Assembly: GCA_003545705.1 (NCBI GenBank)
Contig: QVLQ01000027.1
Span: 186,001 to 250,000 of the forward strand
DNA length: 64,000 nt
Origin: Acidomyces sp. 'richmondensis'
Taxonomy: Eukaryota; Ascomycota; Dothideomycetes; Mycosphaerellales; Teratosphaeriaceae
Direction: 5' to 3'
The notes beneath the pieces were generated by a model. That model worked only from the letters and a program-made list of their open reading frames with translations, searched no databases and was not told where the DNA came from. Positions 33,707 through 46,300 of this stretch are shown here, one piece after another (the first letter of the stretch is position 1; each line of letters begins with the position of its first letter). Made by a program: the position numbers and the translations under genes.

Positions 33707-36148
33707 GATGCCGTTAGAAGCAATCTGACGTAGAAAATTCACCTGCCTGATTGAGGAGGAGAGGAAATGCAAGACTTCAAACTGTTACAGTCTTATTCGC
33801 AATTCTTGCATTGATGTTACAGGTTATTGCCCTGCACGTGATGTCGTTGCCTACCCTGCCAACGGCTTAGAAGTCCTAGCGTACAACATGAGCTAGGACC
33901 GGCCCGGGTCTGAAGTTATGAAGAGCTACATTATATTTGTGCATCTGGACTTATAAGATCGTAGTTGGAAACTATTGACAACATCACAACATGCATCGAT
34001 GAGGCGACTAGCTAGTAAATGCCTGATCATGGACTGTTAAAATTTACTGAAATAAGCTGGACATGTATACTGCAAACTTGGGCGATTTGTGGAGGGATCC
34101 CATCCATCGAATGGTCCGTCATATTTTTTGAATCTATTTACCGGTACGCAGTACGCTATATCATGATGGATCATACGGACTATGGATAAGTGAACCAATC
34201 AATTCGTAATGATGCGGATTGGACGATTCATCGGCTTGGTAGAGTTGCGGTTGGCCAAGACTCAAGTAAGTTGCATAATGGCCGGCGAGGTTGCGTGGTG
34301 GCAAGATTGCATGCCCGGTACTCTGTGAATGTAGCTGGGACATCTGTTGAATGTGGATGGTGGGTCAGTGCAGTATTATAATCGTCTCTACTGATGCTAT
34401 TGTTGCTGAATTTTGCGCAATCGCTCTTCCAATCCCTGGATTCAGCAGACAATGAGATACAGAGTACAATGCGATTTAATCGTCTGAAAGGCTCCAGATC
34501 AAGAGAGGTACTCAGAATCTGTTGAAATTTCAGAAATAGAAAGAAGCGCGGAATGGCATCACTCCTGTTCGATCATCGCCAGAAACGTGCCTGCTCTCTG
34601 CTTATTCATGCTACAAGGCTTTGCTGCCGCAGCGTTTCACAATCCGTTTTGCGTCTCGCGTAATCTCGTTATGGTTTTTGTCCCTAACGGAGTATATCGA
34701 GAAGCATTAGACAGAGAGCAGTATGATATGGCGTAGTTCAACAGCCTGCAGCATGACAGCAGAGGCCCCAATGAGTCCAGTACTCAGATGTTTATCTTCA
34801 TAGAGTTTGCAATGATTTCTCGATATACATGCTGCTAATTCATTCAATTATGCTATTGGCCACTAGTTCTATGCCGTATTTGTGTTGCGTGAGTGGCCTC
34901 TGGACTTTCGTTGGCAGCGTAGATCGGATTTTCAATTGCACACTGCCAATGCTATCTCTGTTCTCTGCGTCAGATTACTTCTCGCAAAGGTTCAACTCAA
35001 CATGGTAAGCCCAGATATTCTCGCCTGGCATTTGTGCTTCAGCCTATTCGGCACAGCGAAGCTGGAGAGCCAGTTCCACTGACATGATAGAGTTTGTGTG
35101 TTGCCCCACTGATGAGAGTGACATCTAGGGGATGACCACATGTATGCCCATCGTTTCCAATACCAGTAATCTAGTTGTCATTTCGAATAACGATACTGAT
35201 TATTTCCCTTCTTTTACTGGTTATAGGTCTATCATTTTCCATGAATATACTTCAACAACTTGGAAAATTCATAACCCGCATCGGTTTCTCTGATCGAGGC
35301 ACGTTCAAAATTTGAGAGACCCATCAAATCAGTTTTAGTCCTCTCGAGTGAAGTGAGCCTTCGACTAGATCTGCATCAGTTCAGATACAGTTGATTGGTT
35401 CGGTTATCCATAGTCTGTGCAATCCATCATGAGATGGTCTATGTGTTTGTATCAGTAGACAGATTGTGGAAATACTGTTGACCGCACAATGGGATGCCCC
35501 TCCGAATTTTCCAAGTGATACCAAAAACACCTCTACTGTTCAACAAGCCTGTATTGAGGTAAATGTGAATGGAGTTACTCTTACTCTGGTATCCCTGGGT
35601 ATCCATTTGCTTTGACGGTACTGGATGCTGGGCTCTTCGCGGAGCTTTTGGTACGATCCGCAGTGGAAATTCCCGAGAATTCGATTGAAACAAAGTATTG
35701 ACGAAGTAGGCGATAGCAAATATCTGAAATGATAAGCAAGGGCCAGCCAGCTGAGGCTAGTGAAGACGTACGATATGAAACTGATAGCGGCTGGCAAGTT
35801 CATGAGACAAGGTTATGCCTATTTCTATGACATTCTTATAACGGTTGAATTAAGAACATGATCGTCAGGTGGTCGATCCGATCGACCTGATCCGTAAGGA
35901 TGCAGTCCGTGTTTTTGTGCACGGAATTATTCTGACAATCTTGAAAGAGGATGCTTTTAACGTTCGGTACTATTTGCGTGAGAGAGTAATATTAGTGAAG
36001 AAATTAACACTAGACATAATCGCAATTGGACAAATGAAACGCTGATCCTGCAGTAGGTTAAGTGTAAATTAAATTTTATCACTTGCGCTAAATATATGCA
36101 TGCAAACATCTGAGATCTAACAACTTGGATATCTCGAACAAATGGCAA
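33707..36148. other. Intergenic stretch without recognisable gene
   Basis: About 2.4 kb of AT-rich sequence. Open frames are short and show no motifs; no repeat copy or RNA gene was recognised. It includes the VPS60 promoter side and the 3' side of the arylsulfotransferase-like gene. Confidence 0.45.
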
Positions 36149-38117
36149 TTAAGTATTTGAAAAAGAAAAAAGCATCCTGTACCCTTTTCTTCGTCTTGTG
36201 ATCTCCTGAACAATGTTCCGTAAGCAAGTGAAGATGCCCCATGCAGCAAACCCGTAAACGACGAGGAACAAGGCACTTTGGAAATAGTGCGGGTTTTGAC
36301 GCGGCTCTGTCTTGCTTGTAGACTTTTGATTAATGGATTCTTTTGTGACATAATCTGAGGCATACTCAGATCCATTCACCCACGTCAAGTCATCCAATGA
36401 TGGGGTGCTGATCATATAATCTCCGTTCGGGGCTGGTACAAGTGTGGCGATCGATGATTTCCGGAGCGAGGATCCATACACATCAATTGCCTCTGCGTAT
36501 GCAACTCTCACTTGCCCTGGCATCACCCATGATGTCTCAAAGCCATGCTTCTTAACCGATCCCAAAAGCCTGAATGGACCTGTCTCTGCTTCGGCCCCGT
36601 AGAAAGCCCAGGTATCTACTTCTGTTGCGCCATTCCAACTGGCATAGAAAGCCGTGGCAATTTTGTATTCGGAATGTGGAATGGGAATAATTTTTAATGC
36701 TGGGGCTTCTGTTGGGTTTCCAATGAAGGGATATTTGAATGCCCTGTAAGATGACATTCTCTCGGTCTGGAATCTGGCCTCAAGCACTAATCTCCCCTGA
36801 CCATCATACTCACTGATGTACCCTTCAATAGCCCAGTCGACGAACACGCTGGCATTATTGGCATGATCTCCAATCATCTGAACGCTACCAAGTTTGGGAC
36901 TTCGGCTTCCGTCAGGGCGATCGAATCGTCGAAGAATTTTTGCAGTCATTGGGTCACTGGCTGTATTGAGAATAATAAATTTTGCCGAAGACCGTGCTTG
37001 GGGAATGTTGGGATTTCTATCCTCGTCATCTCCAGAGTTGTCAAATACAGAAATAATTGTGTGAGTTTCATTTTCAAAGCGGAATCGAGCATGGTGCTGC
37101 CAGTGAAAGTCAACTCCATCTCCCATCTCGAAGTCCGGTCTGTAACCACCTAGTCGCCAAATGATGTGTCCATCTTGTCCTGAGATTTTGTAGACTGTGC
37201 TTGTGTGTCTACTTGACACTAGATAGTCTCCTTGTTTATTCTTATCGACCGAATTAATGTGGAAGAAATCCCAAGATCGGGTGTTAGCATGTTTAGATAG
37301 GCCCTTTGCATCACAACTCTCATTCAATAATACATCATGTGCAAGAGGATCCCAGTCAAAGGTGACAGCCCCTGTATTCAAATCTATTTCCTGGAAGCCA
37401 TATACGTAGAGTCGCCTCTCTCCTTGGCCGATTTCTGGTGCACTTCTCTTGGCGTCCCATGTTGTGCTGAGTAATACAGATTGTCCACCGGGCTGAATAT
37501 TGAACTCGTGAAAGTCGAGCGCTCTTCTCTCCTTCAATACCGTACGGCTAACTTCAATGTATTGGTTGTTCAACAACACTCCAGCTGCTACCTTTTCACT
37601 CATAGGTAGGTCCTCTCGAAGCACTTCGTGCGGAAGGTGAAATGACAGATGTTGCACGCCGTTGAGGTCAACAGGCATGAATCCAAATATGTTGCGGTTG
37701 CCGTACATGCAAGCTCCGCTCCATACAAGGTTCTGGATGGTCAGTGAGAACCATGTCTAACCTGCAGACTGGCACTTACACCATCACCATCGTATATATG
37801 TGCGCCTGTCTGGCAAGGAATATGCTCCCGTCTTGACGTCCTTGGCTGGTCGTCAAAATGCGAATACGGCGTCACGAACCAGTATCCCGGAGAAATTGCC
37901 TCAGGGTGATGCTTTGCCACCATATACCTCGGTGCTCTAATCTCTGGCCGCTATCATGATCCGTCAGACCGGGTGGCAAAGTTTCAATTTGTAAAAAAGT
38001 GAGCCGTACAGTGACAAACTGCTCCAAATCATATCCATCTAGGAAATCCAAGGGATTGCTTCCACCAACTGCACGAGCCATTATAGCGAGGAAGCCAGTC
38101 CATTTTGTGGGCCTCAT
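36149..38117 (-). CDS. Arylsulfotransferase (ASST)-family membrane protein
   Basis: Three exons: 38117-38010, 37950-37780 and 37732-36149, with introns of 59 bp (GTACGG donor, CTGAC branch, ATAG acceptor) and 47 bp (GTAAGT donor, CCAG acceptor), all phase 0; about 620 residues. Exon 2 carries the family-typical RPEIRAPRY, PGYWFVTPYSHF and IYDGDG, which continues into NLVWSG in exon 3. The beta-propeller body includes FHEFNIQPGGQSVLLST, FFHINSVDKNKQGDYLVSSR, GHIIWRLGG and WQHHARF. Near the end a hydrophobic segment (LFLVVYGFAAWGIFTCL) followed by RRRKGY suggests a C-terminal membrane anchor. Fungal members have no proven substrate. ATG 38117 is the only one in exon 1, but the N-terminal signal is weak, so an additional 5' exon is possible. 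Confidence 0.8.
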
Positions 38118-38980
38118 GTTGAATCGGAGACACGAATACGATGCTTGATACCGAGCTTCCGCCAAGGGACGCCGAGGCAGGATAGGGGACGTACAGCGAG
38201 TCGGATTACGGGTCGATCAAAAAAATATCTCTCAAAACTTGACCAACATGAGGCGAGCGACATCTCTCAATACCTTACGGTTCGAACAAAATCGTTAAAT
38301 TATGCTCCTATGCTCAAGCCACAGGGGGGTTGATAAGATGGTTCTACGAATCCGGACAAGCAAGGCTAAGGTGCAAGGGTTATTGTCTAGCCTTTCCACC
38401 GTCTCAGTGGCTGCTGCAGGCCCGGTCCAGATTTTGCATTGCCATTTATACAATCTTTTGGCGTATGCTTGTTTCCATAGGATATTAGCCATCGTTATGT
38501 CGGAGATCTAGATTATCCAGATACATACGGCCAATCGATTGAATGGCCAAATATGATAATAAATTGCTTCTTGCAAGCTGTTTGGACGTCGATCCTAGCT
38601 GTATGTGATGCGAGACGACGGGGGCTACTAGTTCCTCCTTTTTTAATCTCACTCAAGAAAGTTTGTCCGAGGCTTTCAGCGAAAATCCAGATACACTCAA
38701 CTGTGCCTCTATTCCCACCACATGTAAATATATGATCGAGCTTCAGGTCATCACCGCTGAAACTCACATCAGCTGCTGTGCGCATTTTTGGATGGAATTA
38801 GGCGCAAGACGAATTGCCGACAGGGGCATCATCCTCACGTACCCCGCTGACTTTTACGGCATCTCAGCTACCATGCAGCTTTATGGTCACCACTGCCGAA
38901 GAGGACGGCAAAAGATTCCGCAAGATGAGAGATAATATATTTTTTGATCAATTCTATCTGTTTCATTCCGTTAGGAGAAC
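38118..38980. other. Divergent intergenic region between the ASST-like and monooxygenase genes
   Basis: The two genes point away from each other across about 0.86 kb, which therefore holds both promoters. No coding sequence or clear regulatory motif is recognised. A missing first exon of the ASST-like gene could lie here. Confidence 0.45.
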
Positions 38981-40897
38981 ATGAGATTTGTACAGCAATA
39001 CGCCGCCCAGATGTTTGAGAAACAGCGCACTCCAGCCGTCAAGTTTGACGACATCCCCGGCCAACTGCCGAATGAGTCGGTACCTGCTGACATCGATCTG
39101 AATGAAGTCGCACAACATGCTGTGACAAAGCTCAATGACCCGAAAGCGAGTGACATGGCGGAATATGCTATTTGGAGGGATTTTCTTTCATTCACTGGTA
39201 CCTTTAGAACCTTTTTTTCAAAGAATCTTGTTTTAAACACCTTGCAAAGGCTCAGGAAGGAGAGAAACTGCCATCTATTTTCTCTCCGGGATGTTGCTCC
39301 GCGGAGGACCTCGAGCTTGGACATAAGTTGGATCGACGTTGATGTTGCCTTTAATACCAACTTTGACGGACTCATAGCGGAATGCCGAGGAATCGTCTCC
39401 ATGACATGCGAAGAGAACGGAGAATGGAAAATATGGATGCTAAGGACTTGGCTCGAAAATTTTCAAGGGTACGGCCATCCTGACATCCTCGACCCAGCGA
39501 ATGGCATTCCCGAAGGGCTGGTCAATGGGCACCAAAACGGTGGCGTTAATAGCGTTGTCAATGGCCACATAGGTGGCGGTTGCGTGGAATACGATGTCGT
39601 GATTGTAGGAGGCGGACAAGCAGGGCTTTCCACTGCGGGCCGAATGAAAGCCCTCGGACTGCGTTACATTCTTCTAGAACAGCGCCCCGAGATTGGCGAT
39701 TCATGGCGTTCCAGGTATGCATCACTTCGTTGGCACACCTCGAAAGAATATGGAAACCTGCCTTTTGGACACACATACCTCGAAGAAGACGATTACATGC
39801 TTCCTATTGAACGTATTGCTGCAGGACATAAGAGTTGGGCTGAGAAATATGGATTGGAATTCTGTACAAATTCACTTGTGAGATCTGCACTCTACGATGA
39901 TAAAGCCCAAATATGGATAGTCCAAACTACGACTGGAGATAGGTCATTGACATTCAGAGCAAAAAATCTTGTCCTCACTATTGGGCCAGGTACTCAGACT
40001 CCAATTGCACCAGAATGGGCAACGCAGGAGAAGATTGCCGCTAGTGGATTCAAAGGTACAATCATGCATAGTGTCAATTACATCTCCAGCATTCCTTGGG
40101 CGGGCAAGCGTGGTATAGTGGTTGGCACTGCCAACACTGGCCACGATGTTGCGGAAGATATGGCAAATGCGGGTATGGACACCACAATGATCCAACGTGG
40201 GGCCACCTTCATTTTTCCTGCAGAATGGTTGCATGCCGCTGAAGACGTGCACTACCGGCGAGATACCGACATAGCTGAGGCAGATCGCGAGTCATTTACA
40301 TACCCCAATAAAGTGATGCGTGAAATTATCAACCGAGCAACATGGAGTAGCATCAAGAACAATCCCGAGCGCTTTGATGCTTTGGAAAAGGCGGGATTCA
40401 AGGTTGAACGGTATGGAGATATTTACACGAACCTCTATGTGCGTTTTGGTGGGCATTATGTCGACATTGGGGCTTGTGCACGCATCGTCAAAGGTGAAAT
40501 AAAGGTCAAAGGAGTGCCGGTAAAGGGACTCTCAGAGAACGGTTTATTACTCGAAGACGGAAGTGAGCTACCCGCAGACTTGATAGTGCTCTGTACTGGA
40601 TTTGATCACAACTTTCGGAATGATGCTAAGAAAATTGTTGGTGAAACGGTAGCCAATGTGATGGATGATTTCTGGTCTATGGACAAAGAGGGAGAAGTAA
40701 GAGCGCATGCTAAACTTGCTGGACGTCAGTATTGTCATACTGGGAGAGAGGCAACCCTACTGACTTCGGAATTTATAGATCCCGCTTTATATTATCATGG
40801 GGGAGATATTCGCATGGCCCGCTGGTTCTCCAGGTTTATCGCTCTTAAGGTACAAGCGGACGCTCTTGGTAAGCCACTGCAAAGCTACTTAGACTAA
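38981..40897 (+). CDS. Flavin-dependent monooxygenase (class B, YUCCA/FMO-like) with NTF2-like N-terminus
   Basis: A FAD- and NAD(P)H-dependent monooxygenase, probably acting on a small organic substrate. Single exon, 638 residues, ATG 38981. The N-terminal 170 residues resemble the SnoaL/NTF2-like domain found in fungal members (WIDVDVAFNTNFDGLIAECRG, GEWKIWMLRTWLENFQGYG). The FAD Rossmann motif VVIVGGGQAGLSTAG is at about 205-219, the FMO identifying sequence FKGTIMHSVNY near 356, and the NADPH-binding GIVVGTANTGHD near 377, where the usual GSGNSA is replaced by GTANTG. A CTGFDHN block is near 540. The substrate cannot be inferred. The gene is divergent from the ASST-like gene, which may or may not be functional linkage. 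Confidence 0.9.
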   Translation: MRFVQQYAAQMFEKQRTPAVKFDDIPGQLPNESVPADIDLNEVAQHAVTKLNDPKASDMAEYAIWRDFLSFTGTFRTFFSKNLVLNTLQRLRKERNCHLFSLRDVAPRRTSSLDISWIDVDVAFNTNFDGLIAECRGIVSMTCEENGEWKIWMLRTWLENFQGYGHPDILDPANGIPEGLVNGHQNGGVNSVVNGHIGGGCVEYDVVIVGGGQAGLSTAGRMKALGLRYILLEQRPEIGDSWRSRYASLRWHTSKEYGNLPFGHTYLEEDDYMLPIERIAAGHKSWAEKYGLEFCTNSLVRSALYDDKAQIWIVQTTTGDRSLTFRAKNLVLTIGPGTQTPIAPEWATQEKIAASGFKGTIMHSVNYISSIPWAGKRGIVVGTANTGHDVAEDMANAGMDTTMIQRGATFIFPAEWLHAAEDVHYRRDTDIAEADRESFTYPNKVMREIINRATWSSIKNNPERFDALEKAGFKVERYGDIYTNLYVRFGGHYVDIGACARIVKGEIKVKGVPVKGLSENGLLLEDGSELPADLIVLCTGFDHNFRNDAKKIVGETVANVMDDFWSMDKEGEVRAHAKLAGRQYCHTGREATLLTSEFIDPALYYHGGDIRMARWFSRFIALKVQADALGKPLQSYLD

Positions 40898-42497
40898 CGA
40901 AAAAAAAAACCTATGGCCAATTGGTAAGATATGTAAATGATAAATTCAAGCAAACTCTGAATTCGGCATTTGGTGCTCAAAAACTTGTGGACTGAAAATA
41001 CACAACCAATGGATTCGCAACTCGTTCATAATTTTGATCCACACTTCCAGGTTCTGCGTATGCTTTTTATCGCTTTGTTCGGTGGCCAATATCATGTGTG
41101 CAAGGTGTCAGCATCATTCCACCGTTTCAATTATAAGTCTGATTAATTGTACTGGAATGCTTTGGCTGGGCGCCAATCCCGGTAGGTTACAACATAATAC
41201 TCACTTGTCGTGTCTTGATGTACCTATCTTCGCGGTCAAGGGGTTTCTGCTTCGATTCCTAGAAAGACGCAGCGGCGGAGTCTTTCGGAATTGAGTATGT
41301 CTCAATATCCCAATTCACGACACAATTCATAAGATACTGGATTCTATTTGAACTGTGGAGTATTAACCCTCAATTTGATTCGCTGACATTTTCAAGGTCT
41401 CGTATCGAATGATAAAGGTTTTGGAGGCGATGATAGCAAACTTATCCGACAGCATGAGATCAGAAACGTCAGCTTTACCGGTCCGCTCAAGGCATTCAGT
41501 CATTCCAGTATCGAATCCGGAAGCCGCGACTACTCCTTAAAAGAGAGCTGCGACAACGGCATAATGAGGACTGGGAGCTTTTCGTCCCAGCTTCCAGACT
41601 CGTCATTAAGGGAAGAGCATTCGACTTTTCCTGGCACATGAACGGAGACGGGCCTTAGTCTTGCGTCATCCTTAGGATGAATGATTTTGTTTAAATAAGC
41701 TTACAAGAAGAGACAGCTATAGTAGTTGGTGAATTTCTTTTTCTCTATTAATTATGCTGGCAACCACAGTATATCTCACACGGCTTAGATGTAGAGTACG
41801 AGGCATGGGGCGTATTTCGAGACAACTATCCTAGTGCTTCTGCATGGCCTTGATGCAAGCATTAATAGAATCAATTCCGCATTTCTCTTTAAATTGTAAT
41901 GATATTGGCATAAAAAGCAATAAAGACGCAGTTAATTTGATCAGGCCGCATATTCGATCAAGGATTTCGATCGTGACGAATAGAACCTGAAAAGGCTAGG
42001 ACATCTTGAATGCCTTCTGCATGATTTGCAGATGGACAGAATTATCATCCATACCAATTATTCAAGCGAGTTGTGTTCCGTAGAAATCCTGATCCTAATC
42101 AATACAATTTGCTGGAATGGCCCTCAACTTCCACTAGTTGATCGCGATCAACAGCCTGATTCAGTACTTTCAAATCCTCTGAAACCACAGGACTATGAAA
42201 AAAATCAACTGAAGCTGTAGTCCTAAGATCCATGGACGCGAAACGAAATGCAAAATATTCACGATTGAAAAGTAGTTTTATCCGATCGCAATTGCTCACG
42301 ACATTCACAACTGCATAACCTTTGAAAATGAACAACTTAGGTCAAAGATAGAAGGTGGAGCGAGAAGGCACGCGTTTGGACGCGTGCCGCCCCGCGACAG
42401 TGCTTTGGGAATCCCATTCTCGTATTCCATCGTCCTCTACTGCCGCAAATACAGGTCCCTCTTCCATCTCCCGGCCACTGCGTCGTATCATAAAAGC
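40898..42497. other. Intergenic stretch without recognisable gene
   Basis: About 1.6 kb. An open plus-strand stretch at about 41510-41660 reads as a charged peptide, but without motifs. The last 150 bp form the GC-richer leader of CDC31. Confidence 0.4.
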
Positions 42498-43343
42498 ATG
42501 GCAACCTCCACGTCACATCCGCCCTTCCCCTCCCGGCCCTACACTTCCGCCCTTGGCGGTGGTCGCGCAACCGGCGGCACCACTCCCTACAACTCGAACA
42601 CCCCTTTCAATCCTCCACAGATCAACCCAGGCAGTTATGGTGCCGGCGCAAGTGGTGCTGTGAGCACCCAACAGCAGCGCGAAGCCCAGAGACTCGAGCG
42701 CGAGAGACTGGAGCGCGCGGAGCGAGAGCGGCGAGAAGCCGAGGAGCGCGGCGCGCTAGAGGCATTGAGCGAGGAGCAGAGAGAAGAGATAAATGAGGCA
42801 GTATGTCCCCATGCACAATTCAGGAAAGTTTCACCTTCACAGAAAAGATGTTTACCACACAGTACACCCTAGTTTTCCCTCTTCGATCTCGACAAAGATT
42901 CCTATATCGACTACCACGAACTCAAAGTCGCGCTGAAAGCTCTGGGCTTTGATCTGCCCAAATCAGAAATCCTGTCCATCCTCCAAACCCATGGCATCCC
43001 GGCCTCCCAACTCTCCAATAATCCGGCCGTCGTGAAACCGCCTCCAGGAGCCCCGCCGACCTTCACTGGACCCTCACGCCTCCTCCTCAGCCACGCCGCC
43101 TTCCAGCATATTGCCGCCCAGCGAATCATGGCTCGCGACCCGCGCGAGGAGATTTTACGTGCTTTTGAGCTGTTCGATACTGAGAATAAGGGTCGAATCT
43201 CGATTGATGATTTGCGTCGCGTGGCGCGGGAGTTGGGAGAGGGTTTGCAGGAGGAGGAATTGCAGGCAATGATTGATGAGTTTGATGTAAGGAATGAGGG
43301 TGGAATCGACCGGGAGACATTTTTGGGAATATGCTTGGGCTAG
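42498..43343 (+). CDS. CDC31: Centrin Cdc31
   Basis: EF-hand calcium-binding protein of the spindle pole body, also part of mRNA export and repair complexes. Exons 42498-42800 and 42873-43343 are joined in phase 0 across a 72-bp intron (GTATGT donor, CCTAG acceptor); 257 residues. The first 100 residues are an unusual extension: Ser/Pro/Gly-rich, then an Arg/Glu-rich helix. EF-hand 1 has the complete loop starting DLDKDSYIDYHE at about residue 106. After KVALKALGF a 40-residue Pro-rich insert precedes the second half. The third hand (about 203, DTENKGRISIDD) ends in Asp, not Glu, and the fourth (DVRNEGGIDRET) lacks the last acidic ligand, so calcium binding there is doubtful. ATG 42498 is the first ATG in the frame. 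Confidence 0.9.
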
Positions 43344-46300
43344 ACTTTGCGCCTTGGGCTGGGTTTGGCATAGGTTGGCATTATAATTGCTAAACGTCGG
43401 GATAAGAATATGTTGGGCTGGTATGGTTTTCGACTGTATGGCTGATGAACGACCTCTCAAAGTAATGGAGCTGAAATGCGATCACGATTGAATAGCGTGT
43501 CGATTGTCGTGCGATTTAGAGCCTTCTCCCATAATGCTTGCTTTTCATGACAGATGCGAAATTTGTCATTTATATCTCGAGACCAGCTAACAGAAACGTC
43601 AGACGCTGTACCCAATGTGACTGATTTAAATTAACTCAATTTAATTCATATTGTTACAGTGAGCTTTGGACCCAGGAACTAGCATTATCAATGTCAATTG
43701 TGAAGCGCACGACATCGCAACCCGTACACGTGTGAAGAGCAGCCAAAATGTTCCTTCTCAGCCCATGCTTCCACGGTTCAGTAAAATCCTAGAGGCCTAA
43801 CACATGAAAAGAATTAGTTGCCAGATCAGTCTATCATCCTTTTCCACTATCACTCCTTAAGCACTTCGCTCCAACTTCAAATGCAAACCAGACAGCAATT
43901 CGCAAGGATTTTAGCGTAAAGCGACACGATCCAGACTTTTAATTATTTTATTTTCGGAATATTTTCTGCCAATATCAACTGTTTTGTGCTCTTAGTACAG
44001 TATCTAAGCAACACACAATACGCAATAGGAGACTGAAGGCCATGAGCAGGCGCCCAGCAAACTTAATGAACCTAGAAATATCTCGCCAAAAGCATGCAGC
44101 TCATCAGGAAGGCTTCAGGCAGAATTTTCTTTGCACACAGCTCAAACACCGAGACGCAGAGCATGGGGCATAATACCAAACGGAATGAAGAGTATGGCGT
44201 TAGTAAATGAAAATAAAAATAATTTTTAAGACGATTGAAGGTCCGGATAGTTTGTTGGGGACAAACCGTCCTTGTCGGCGACGCTGGATGGTGGTTACCA
44301 AAAGACGCGTGATATATCGAAGATGTTCTGCGCCACAACCTGGACCGCTTACAGACGGTGCATGCAAATATTAAATTTCACAGGTGAAGGCTGGTAGCAC
44401 TTTGCGCCCGGGATGATCCTTGGGCAAACTTGCAACTGGCGTCCCTGGCTCGTTGAGAAAACTGCAAAAATGTTAGGACATGAGAGATTTGGATCCAGGA
44501 AAAACATAATCTCGATATCTACTGTACTCAAACCACCTCCCAGAGGCAGCCACAGTGATGAAAAGATGTGGCTTGTTTTCAACATGATCTTCGTCATCAA
44601 ATCATAATTCCTGCTGGACGTGGCGTCAGCAATCAATTTCAGAATACAATCAATGTTGTTAGATGTGCACACGTTTCGAAATCAGTGAAGCATGAATGGT
44701 AAATAGGGATGTTTGTCTGCATTGGCGAGACCAAATGAGACTCGTCATCAGATGTCATCAGATTAGGAGAGGTGTGATGAACGGTGTTTAGACGTACCAA
44801 GTGTGCACACAGAATGTTCTCCAGCTGCGCCAGCCACGACTATTCAATCGCAGATCCGCTTATTCAGTCTTATACCTGTGCATTGTTCATTGTCAACTCA
44901 TGCTTAAGCAATGGATGCTAATGAGACTGATTAAAGAGAGGTAGAATCAGTGGACGAGGTTTTCTAGGCCTGTCACAAAATGGCTTGTCTACTCTTAAGT
45001 ATATAATCAGAGCCCAGTGCCGTTTCATCAGAGGAGATGCGGTTCGAGAAAGAGAGAATGACCCACCATGAATGTAAAACTGGCATAATGACAGTAGTTG
45101 TAGGCAAACAACTTAAATGAATCAAAATTGGTCTCCCAAGAAGCACCTTAACTGAAGCAATTTTCCATTCCTTAAAGGCTCGACATGTCCGGTGCTGTTG
45201 GGGATCTTGATGATTGTAAATGTTTTCCAAACTTAGAAACGTCGAGTATGCACGTATTGGAAAAGATTATGCTCTCGGCTGGCGAAAAGAATTCTGCAAA
45301 TGAGCAAAGAGTTGAAGGAAATTTTGCGATCGTTAGATTCGATAATATTCTTCACGCTGCCCACGCCTTCCTGGCGGAAGATGGTTATCTCGAGAGTGCG
45401 ACGGTTGGCTGCCAGCGACGTCACCGGTGCATTTCGGAATACTGTTGAACGCATCGACGAAGCTGCAAATCGATTTGATTGCCACGCAGTGTGCTGGACA
45501 GCCATTGCTGATCGCCGCAGATCGAAGCCAATGTTATCATTTTCTGTGTAACAGCATCAGATAGATTTCAACATACACAATTCAAAAGCAGTGTGGCACA
45601 AGGTGAGGGAAGTCAGCTCAAAGGCCTTGTCAGGGGCCATCTCATCAATGCAGGTCAATCCGCTATGTCGACCGTCGTGAGAAAATTGAGAGTTCATCAT
45701 ACTGATGGAAGACAAAAGATAGATTTAAAACATACCCTGATACTCTTAAAGTAGCCAAACAACATGATTGAATGGAGTTCGACGTGGGATTTGGGCGAGC
45801 ACAAGTAAGAATAGTCTGCAATATCCTTAGTGTGTGCACGATAGCGACCATACCGTCAATCAAAAACAGAATAAACGATCAGAATAGTTTTTGGGTCGTC
45901 TTTGCTTTTCAGAGCTTGGACATATGCTTGTCTATTAAACGATTTTATCATCATAGACGGGGGATATGGTGTTTATTAGCTTACCGGGACGTATTTCTGC
46001 CCATGAATGGTGCTGATTGTGAAGCTATTGGCTTAATCTCATGGACATGAATACGTTGAAAGTAACGCATAGGTTCGCGGAAAGATATGGTCTTCAATGG
46101 CAAAAGAAGGTGCTCGATGTGATAAGCGCTGGGATTGGTGAATTTTCTGGTGACATTGTTAAGAGCAATCGGCCTAATTGGTTCCGTCGATGAGTGGCTG
46201 ATAGCCGATTGGAGTTTCAGGAGGAGCTCAAAGCTGAAGAGAAGTTCAGGCAGCGGCGCGACCTCGGATCCACAGCTGTGACAAGAGACAACAGCCTATG

